A stretch of 64,000 bases of DNA, taken from NCBI RefSeq assembly GCF_000711955.1, contig NZ_KL544000.1:4608-68607 (forward strand), given 5' to 3'. This document shows positions 58,507-64,000 of the stretch, one piece after another. The translations under genes and the position numbers were made by a program. Under the pieces are notes generated by a model. It did no database searches. It had not been told where the DNA came from and saw only the letters and a list, made by a program, of their open reading frames with translations. Origin of the DNA: Nevskia soli DSM 19509. Its GTDB lineage: Bacteria; Pseudomonadota; Gammaproteobacteria; Nevskiales; Nevskiaceae. How positions within the stretch are numbered: the stretch's first letter is position 1; every line of letters begins with the position of its first letter.

Positions 58507-60438
58507 ATGGGGCTGGAAGTTGGAAGTGGTGCACTGAGTGCACGTCCATTGATTGGGCGGATGGGATGGCTCACCGTTGTGGCGATCTCATGCTTGGCTC
58601 TGCCGCCGCGCTGCCTTGCGGGAAGCGCGGATCTGTGGAATGGCGCCTCGCTCGACTACAAGCTCGCCCTGTCTTACGGAGTGGGCGTGCGGACAGGAAA
58701 TCCAAACAACGCACTGATCAACGGGCCGGTCGATCCTTTCCAGTCCTACCTGTTCCCGGTATTGCCCCAAGGACAGCCGCCACAGATTTTCCGCTTCACC
58801 CATTCTGGGTTGTCGACCACCATCAACTCGGACGACGGCGACCGTAATTTCAAGGCGGGCAGCCTCATCAACAACCGGGTAACGGCTTTGGGTGAACTGC
58901 AGGTCCATTGGAACAACTACGGCGTCGTGGCCAGCGGGGACGTGTTCTACGACCAGGTCTATCACCACCCGAACGATAACGACTCGCCGGACACCAACAA
59001 CACTGATTTGCCGAATACACACTGGACTCCTGGGGCACGCTATTACGACGGGCAGCGCTTCCGTCTCCTCGACGCCTATGCATACGGCGACTGGAGCATC
59101 GGCGATATGAGCCTCGATCTGCGCGTGGGGCAGCAGTTGGTAGCATGGGGCCAGAGCCTCTTTTTTTCCGGTGTCGCCTTAGCGCAGGGGCGGGCAGACG
59201 CGACCAAGGCGTTCATACCGGGCGCGGAGGTCAAGAGCATCCTGCTCCCCACGAACCAGGTGTCGCTGCGCCTGAGCCTCACCAACGAACTGTCTCTGCT
59301 GGGCTATTACAAGCTGGCCTTCCGCGCAAGCGAGATCTTCCCGGAAGGAGACTATTTCTCTCCCTCCGACGCCATTGGTCCGGGCGCAACCTTCGTTTAT
59401 GGCTCCGCCAATCCTTTATACGGCGGTCCGGGGGCCTGCCCCGGGCTCCTCACCAACCTGCACATCGGAAATACGCCAGTGCCGGTGGTGCCGGCCTCGG
59501 TGGAAAACCTTATCTGCGGCCAGCTCCTGGGCGTCGTGGGGCAGGCCACCGCAGCACCCCGGACGATCAACACGACCCGCGGACCTGACCTGAGGCCAAG
59601 CGATGGCGGTCAGTATGGCGCCGGCTTGGAGTATCAGGTCACCAGCCGCACCAACGTTGCCTTCTACTACCTGCGCTACGACGATCCCAATCCCTCGGTA
59701 CAACTCAACTTCGGCTACCCGGACTTTACCACCAAGCCGGTGATCACCACCGCCATCATCAATGAGATGGTGCCTGTAACTTACAACGTCAAGTATTTCG
59801 ATGGCATCCACCTCTACAGCGCCGCGTTCTCCACCGTGCTCGGACCCTTCAATGTCGCCGGCGAATTCAACTATCGCGACGGCGCGGACGTAGCGGCGGC
59901 GACCACCATCGCCGATGTAGTCAGCCCGGTCTTCGTCCGTGGCCGCCTCTCGCAAGCCCTGATCTCCGCGCTCTACGTCACCAATCCGCACGTGTTCTAC
60001 GACGATGTCGCATTCACTGCGGAGATCGGCGGCATTCATGCGAATGGCATCGATCGCGTGCCTGATACCGCCGGCATCATCCCGGTTGGCAACGGTGATT
60101 CGCTGTTCTACAGCCGCAATTCCTGGGCCTTCAACACGCTCACCATCCCCGCCAAGCACGACGTGTTCAGAGGCTGGGACATGTCCACCCCGATCTCCTT
60201 CGGCATGCTGGTCAAGGGCAACCCATCGATGCCGGGCGCATTCGGGGCACTCTATGGCCAGGGCGACACGCGTTTGGGCGTCAGCCTGAACTTCCAGTAC
60301 CTGTCGAACCTGGAGATCGGCATCGGCTACAACTTCTTCTTCGGCAATCCGAATGAGACGATTGGTGCCAGTACCCTGAAGGCTAATCCCTACATGGACC
60401 GCGACTACGCGACGTTCCATATCACCTACAACCTTTGA
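58507..60438 (+). CDS. DUF1302 family outer-membrane protein
   Basis: A 643-residue DUF1302 protein. A signal peptide spans residues 19-39 (MGWLTVVAISCLALPPRCLAG), so the exported form may start at the first or second Met. The mature part has SADLWNGASLDYKLALSYGVGVRTGNPN, NRVTALGELQVHWNNYGVVASGD, RLLDAYAYGDWSIGDMSLDLRVGQQLVAWGQSLFF and a final aromatic beta-barrel strand (FHITYNL). Genes of this family are paired with DUF1329 in hydrophobic-substrate catabolism loci (aromatics, alkanes, steroids). A strong AGGGGGTGAT site precedes the ATG. Confidence 0.9.
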   Translation: MGLEVGSGALSARPLIGRMGWLTVVAISCLALPPRCLAGSADLWNGASLDYKLALSYGVGVRTGNPNNALINGPVDPFQSYLFPVLPQGQPPQIFRFTHSGLSTTINSDDGDRNFKAGSLINNRVTALGELQVHWNNYGVVASGDVFYDQVYHHPNDNDSPDTNNTDLPNTHWTPGARYYDGQRFRLLDAYAYGDWSIGDMSLDLRVGQQLVAWGQSLFFSGVALAQGRADATKAFIPGAEVKSILLPTNQVSLRLSLTNELSLLGYYKLAFRASEIFPEGDYFSPSDAIGPGATFVYGSANPLYGGPGACPGLLTNLHIGNTPVPVVPASVENLICGQLLGVVGQATAAPRTINTTRGPDLRPSDGGQYGAGLEYQVTSRTNVAFYYLRYDDPNPSVQLNFGYPDFTTKPVITTAIINEMVPVTYNVKYFDGIHLYSAAFSTVLGPFNVAGEFNYRDGADVAAATTIADVVSPVFVRGRLSQALISALYVTNPHVFYDDVAFTAEIGGIHANGIDRVPDTAGIIPVGNGDSLFYSRNSWAFNTLTIPAKHDVFRGWDMSTPISFGMLVKGNPSMPGAFGALYGQGDTRLGVSLNFQYLSNLEIGIGYNFFFGNPNETIGASTLKANPYMDRDYATFHITYNL

Positions 60439-60503
60439 CGCCTGATTAGACAGCTGCCGCAGCTGACGCGACGGCTTATGCGATTCTCTACGGGAGAGCA
60501 AAC

Positions 60504-61880
60504 ATGATGTCGTTACGAAACGCGGCTGCTCTGCTTGCCCTGGCCCTACCTTGCCTCACGTCACCTCAGGTGCTGGCAAAGGTGTCGGCGGAAAAGGCCG
60601 CCGAGCTGGATGGAGCGAAATTCACGTGCATGGGCGCCGAAAAGGCCGGGACGTCCGGCGGCGTTGCGGCCTTTACCGGCAAGTACGTGGGCTCCTGGCC
60701 AGGCATGACCGGCAAATCGGGCTACGAGCCCGGGCCCTTCGCAGGAGAGAAGCCCTTGTTCAGCATCACCGCGCAGAATATGGCGCAATATCAGGACAAG
60801 CTCACCGACGGTATGAAAGCGATGCTGGTCAAATATCCGCAGTCGTTCCGCATGGACATCTACCCCAGCCATCGCGACTTCGGGGTGCCGGCCTGGGTCT
60901 GCGACATCAACCGCAAGAATGCCGTCAGCGCCGACGTGGTGCATGACGGCAAGGGCATCATCGGCACGGCCGGCAGCATACCCTTCCCATTCCCCGCCAG
61001 CGGCATCGAGGCGGTTTGGAACACCATCGATCCCTATCGCCCCTGGAGCGAAGACGCCATCGTCGATATCGCTGACGTCTATGCGGGCGGCAGCGTGGCC
61101 TGGGGCAAGCAACATTACATGACGCTGGCGCTGGCCACCGATCCGGCCCGGCACGGCTCCTACCAGGACAAGATCAACGCCTACTTCTACACCGCGTTCA
61201 TGCTGCCCGAGCGCGAGAAGGGCTTTGTCGCCGTGGGATACCAGCCTAATGACTTTAACGCCGATGCCACCCAGTCTTGGCAGTACATTCCCGGCATCCG
61301 CCGCGTGCGCGAAGCCCCCGAGGTCGGCTTCGACTACCCGGTGCCGCCTACTGGCAAGCGTACCGTCGACGACGACTACGGCTTTAACGGCTCGCCCGAG
61401 CGTTACACCTGGAAGCTGATTGGTAAGAAAGAGCTGTACTTGCCCTACGATAACTTCAGGATCAACGACACCGCGGTGAAGTACTCCGAGCTGATCAAGC
61501 CCAATACTATCAACCCGGACTATGAGCGCTACGAAATGCACCGCGTCTGGGTAATTGAAGGCGACCTCAAACCAGGCGTCCGCCATATCTACAGCAAGCG
61601 CATCTTGTACGTCGACGAGGATAGCTGGCTGACCTTGTGGGCGGACAATTACGATGCCCGCGACCAGCTCTGGCGGGTTACGCTGATCAACTACCACTAC
61701 TCGCAGGAATCATCATCTTGGCACCGCGGGGTGTCGGTTTATCACGACCTCACCGCGGGCAGCTATGAGGCGACCTATCTCGTTAACGAGGAGCCGGGCG
61801 AAAAATGGTGGAAGTTGGATCGCACCGGCATCACGCCGGCGCTGTTCACGCCGGAATCAGCGGCACGTGGGGGGCATTGA
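60504..61880 (+). CDS. DUF1329 family exported protein (LolA/LolB-like fold)
   Basis: A 458-residue protein with a signal peptide (about residues 1-25, SPQVLA). It has the DUF1329 marks: AAELDGAKFTCMGAEKAGT, EKPLFSITAQNMAQYQDKLTDGMKAMLVKYP, the YPSHRDFGVP segment, YVPGIRRVR-like IPGIRRVREAPE, and HRVWVIEGDLKPGVRHIYSKRILYVDEDSW. The fold resembles LolA/LolB lipid-binding proteins. It pairs with DUF1302 and probably handles a hydrophobic molecule in the periplasm. Ribosome site GGGAGAG. The last gene before a 630-bp gene-free stretch. Confidence 0.9.
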   Translation: MMSLRNAAALLALALPCLTSPQVLAKVSAEKAAELDGAKFTCMGAEKAGTSGGVAAFTGKYVGSWPGMTGKSGYEPGPFAGEKPLFSITAQNMAQYQDKLTDGMKAMLVKYPQSFRMDIYPSHRDFGVPAWVCDINRKNAVSADVVHDGKGIIGTAGSIPFPFPASGIEAVWNTIDPYRPWSEDAIVDIADVYAGGSVAWGKQHYMTLALATDPARHGSYQDKINAYFYTAFMLPEREKGFVAVGYQPNDFNADATQSWQYIPGIRRVREAPEVGFDYPVPPTGKRTVDDDYGFNGSPERYTWKLIGKKELYLPYDNFRINDTAVKYSELIKPNTINPDYERYEMHRVWVIEGDLKPGVRHIYSKRILYVDEDSWLTLWADNYDARDQLWRVTLINYHYSQESSSWHRGVSVYHDLTAGSYEATYLVNEEPGEKWWKLDRTGITPALFTPESAARGGH

Positions 61881-62514
61881 TCGACTAGTCCCGCGCGCTG
61901 CTTGAAAGCCAGGGCTCCGCCTCGAGGCCAGACTGTTTCGGAGAGCGGCATTGCGCTCAGAACGCGACGCCGTCTTCCACTCGCGACGCTTTGCGATGCG
62001 CCTGCGCCAAACTGGACTTGGCCTTGCCCAGCTCGAGATACGTGAATGGGCCGAGCTTCTTCGCGATCGGGTGGATGATGAACTGCTGCCGACTCAGGGC
62101 GAGCGGGCACGCTTTAGTCGTCCATCAATTCGATGGCAGTCTGTAGCCGGCCGGAGACATGGGGCCCATGCTTGATAGCGGACATCCACCAGCAAATGTT
62201 GCTTTGTTCGCCAGCAGTGCCCTTGCTCGTGGGGTGGTTGCGTTGGGCTGAAAAACGACCAACACGGGAGGGGCATTTTTGCCCCTGATATTGTGGACGA
62301 ACTTACTGACGACAAGACCCCTTTATTACGTGGGTACCTGCATCCCTTCAGGTCATCCGTGTGGCGTCACCAACTCGGAAAGCAGCAGCAAGCGCGCGAA
62401 CCACGTCACAGACAGGTTCGGCTGAACCTTGTTTTATTACAGAAGGATGAGTGGAATGCATAGGCCGTAGAAATATGGTTGGACGCGAACGTCTACGTAT
62501 GGGGAGAAAGGGAG
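61881..62514. other. 630-bp region without a convincing gene
   Basis: A short minus-strand frame (about 62110 to 61957) encodes LSRQQFIIHPIAKKLGPFTY... and ends in VEDGVAF; it looks like the tail of a lost gene, but I cannot name it. A hairpin AGGGGCA/TGCCCCT lies at about 62268-62286. The rest shows only short frames. The DUF2235 promoter must lie at its right end. Confidence 0.4.
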
Positions 62515-63726
62515 ATGGGAAAGAATATCGTTCTTTGCCTGGACGGAACCTGGAACAGTCCACAGACCAAAGACCAGAAATCGGAGCCGACGCCGACCAA
62601 TGTTCAAAGGCTGTTCGAGTGTCTGGACGGATCCGCTCCCTTGGCGCCGGCAGACCTGGAGCGTGAGTTCCAAAAGGTGGTGGATGGCGCCGCCGTTCAG
62701 GTCGGAAAGTACATTTACGGCGTGGGCAACTCCGACAACGTCCTTGCAAGGGATTTTGAAGGTGCGGTCGGTGCCGGACTGATCGGGCGGGTCGTGCGTG
62801 GTTACACCTTCCTGTCCCGCTATTACGGGCGAGGCGACAGAATCTATATCCTGGGATTCAGCCGCGGCTCCTATGCGGCCCGTACCGTTGCCGGCTTGGT
62901 CGCCAAGCTGGGGCTACTGGATTGGGCGGGCATGGGGCTGGTCGCTGGCTCCAAGGAGGCGTACAGGGCGGGGTTTGCGGCCTGGCACCAATACCGGAGT
63001 GCCATGCCGTCGGCGGACCATCATGCCTTGCACTACCTGGCCGATGTAGTCACCAATCTCTACACGCGCTTCGAAATCGGCCTTGGCCCGGTACCCACGC
63101 TCAAGTTTGTGCCGGACGTGCAAATTCAGGCAGTCGGCGTTTGGGATACCGTAGGTGCTCTGGGTGTGCCGGACATCGATGAGACCAAGGGAATCCGGCT
63201 CGATGTGTTCGAGTTCGCCAACAACACTCTGAGCCCTGCGGTCATTCATGGGTTCCATGCGATTGCCGTGGATGAGAAGCGCATCGATTTCACTCCGTCA
63301 ATTTGGGATGAGCGTGACGGTGTGGTGCAAGTGCTGTTCCCTGGCGCCCATTCCGACGTGGGCGGTGGGTACGCTCCGGAAGAAACGGGACTTTCCGACA
63401 TTCCTCTGCTCTGGATGATCGACCAGGTCAAGGCGCAGGGCCTGCGATTCGATCACGGCCCCGCCCTGAACACGAGGGCTGCAACAATCCTCCACCGCCC
63501 CTGGAACGGCAAGGTATACCAGACCGCAGACCGTCCGTTGCCAACGAAGCTGAGGCTCAGCAGCCACGTGCTTGCGCTGTTGAAAGAGCCTTCCGTGCTG
63601 GTGGAAGATGGTGTGGCGGCACCATACCGTCCGGACGCCCTGTTGAACAAGTACTTTCTTGCGGATTGGTCCGTGCGAGAAGATGCGATCATGGAGCCGT
63701 GTAGTGGGCCGAATGTGGCCCATTAA
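62515..63726 (+). CDS. DUF2235 family alpha/beta hydrolase (Tle1-like phospholipase fold)
   Basis: A 403-residue DUF2235 protein. It opens with KNIVLCLDGTWNSP, has IYILGFSRGSYAARTVAG with the GxSxG nucleophile Ser116, AVGVWDTVGALGVP, the HAIAVDEKRIDFTP segment, and the DVGGGY catalytic-Asp motif in FPGAHSDVGGGYAPE. Some members are type VI secretion phospholipase effectors (Tle1); others are stand-alone. No immunity gene, VgrG or other T6SS part is in the window. The ATG at 62515 has a GGGAGAAAGGGAG site. Reaction likely ester hydrolysis; substrate unknown. Confidence 0.88.
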   Translation: MGKNIVLCLDGTWNSPQTKDQKSEPTPTNVQRLFECLDGSAPLAPADLEREFQKVVDGAAVQVGKYIYGVGNSDNVLARDFEGAVGAGLIGRVVRGYTFLSRYYGRGDRIYILGFSRGSYAARTVAGLVAKLGLLDWAGMGLVAGSKEAYRAGFAAWHQYRSAMPSADHHALHYLADVVTNLYTRFEIGLGPVPTLKFVPDVQIQAVGVWDTVGALGVPDIDETKGIRLDVFEFANNTLSPAVIHGFHAIAVDEKRIDFTPSIWDERDGVVQVLFPGAHSDVGGGYAPEETGLSDIPLLWMIDQVKAQGLRFDHGPALNTRAATILHRPWNGKVYQTADRPLPTKLRLSSHVLALLKEPSVLVEDGVAAPYRPDALLNKYFLADWSVREDAIMEPCSGPNVAH

Positions 63727-64000
63727 GTAATACATCCAACGGCGATTGAAGCAGTTGGGCGTGTTCAGCCGACAATCAACAGTTATTGTGGGTTGGGAAG
63801 GGCAGCTGTGCGCCAAAACGAGCCGTCTGGACCTCCTGAAAAACGATTGCCCGCGGCTGGTGCCATCGGTCATTCAACCGCTGCTCACGGCGCCATTGCG
63901 GTCAGTCGCGAATGTCGGCTTTTGGCTAGCGAGATCTAAGAGCCTGTAACAGAATGAATCGCGCCTGCGACGGCGGTCATTTTTGCGCAGTGCAAGTCGG
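63727..64000. repeat. Right-end region with repeat copy B (63812-63901)
   Basis: No gene is recognisable to the window edge. It holds copy B of the ~90-bp repeat: GCCAAAACGAG, then CTCCTGAAAAACGATTGCC, then ATTCAACCG and CACGGCGCCA, collinear with copy A at 55300-55390 and differing by substitutions and one base of length. Confidence 0.5.

Noticed and set aside
62515..63726. Calling the DUF2235 protein a type VI secretion effector
   Set aside because: No T6SS component or immunity gene is visible; the family also has non-secreted members.

Overview
The window is GC-rich, densely packed bacterial chromosome. The families present (MutY-YggX pair, MtgA, an SAH riboswitch before ahcY, TonB-dependent receptors, DUF1302/DUF1329 pair) and the interspersed repeats fit a gammaproteobacterium of the Nevskiales/Xanthomonadales type. 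That placement is inference; there is no rRNA here to settle it. I see no CRISPR array, transposase, integrase or rRNA; one tRNA (Phe) is present.

Layout. (1) 1-9.2 kb, core genes mostly on the minus strand: ftsY (cut by the window edge), hemL, thiD, mtgA, a TRIC-type channel, then the activated-methyl cycle genes metF, ahcY and metK. ahcY has an SAH riboswitch, and ahcY and metK share a CGGATA-type operator. (2) 9.4-24 kb: a secreted DUF4440 protein, a secreted amidase, a 0.6-kb palindromic repeat element, a DUF6471 gene with twin upstream dyads, an SPFH protein, an FAD-linked oxidase, an AEC transporter, rimO, an AsmA-SRPBCC-mutY-yggX run and tRNA-Phe. (3) 24.4-37.2 kb: a sugar/beta-glucoside utilisation locus (glucokinase, TonB receptor, sugar porter, GH3 glucosidase, tryptophan-halogenase-like flavoprotein, GPH symporter, LacI regulator). 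Four copies of one 16-bp palindrome sit before its transcription units. A CPA2 antiporter with a large internal deletion lies inside it. (4) 37.4-45.7 kb: LuxR-type response regulator and hybrid kinase next to a dctA-type transporter, MarR with a PLP aminotransferase, LysR with a pirin. (5) 45.7-54.6 kb: an AcoR-like/AraC chimeric regulator followed by eight co-directional genes (isochorismatase-like hydrolase, alpha/beta hydrolase, XapX, YtcJ-like amidohydrolase, DUF1275, DoxX, secreted VOC protein, alginate-export-type porin). (6) 54.7-64 kb: a decayed membrane-protein gene, then an accessory-looking block (old-yellow-enzyme oxidoreductase, SDR, TetR, DUF1302, DUF1329, DUF2235) lying between two diverged copies of a ~90-bp repeat.

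How the genes work together. The methyl-cycle genes supply, use and regenerate methionine/SAM, with SAH sensed at the RNA level. In the LacI locus the receptor would bring oligosaccharide across the outer membrane, the exported GH3 enzyme would release glucose, the two permeases import sugar, and glucokinase commits it to metabolism. The role of the halogenase-like protein there is unexplained. The GAF-AraC module and the TetR/DUF1302/DUF1329 module look like inducible catabolic or detoxification units with unknown substrates; these two and the halogenase locus are the best candidates for undescribed biology here.
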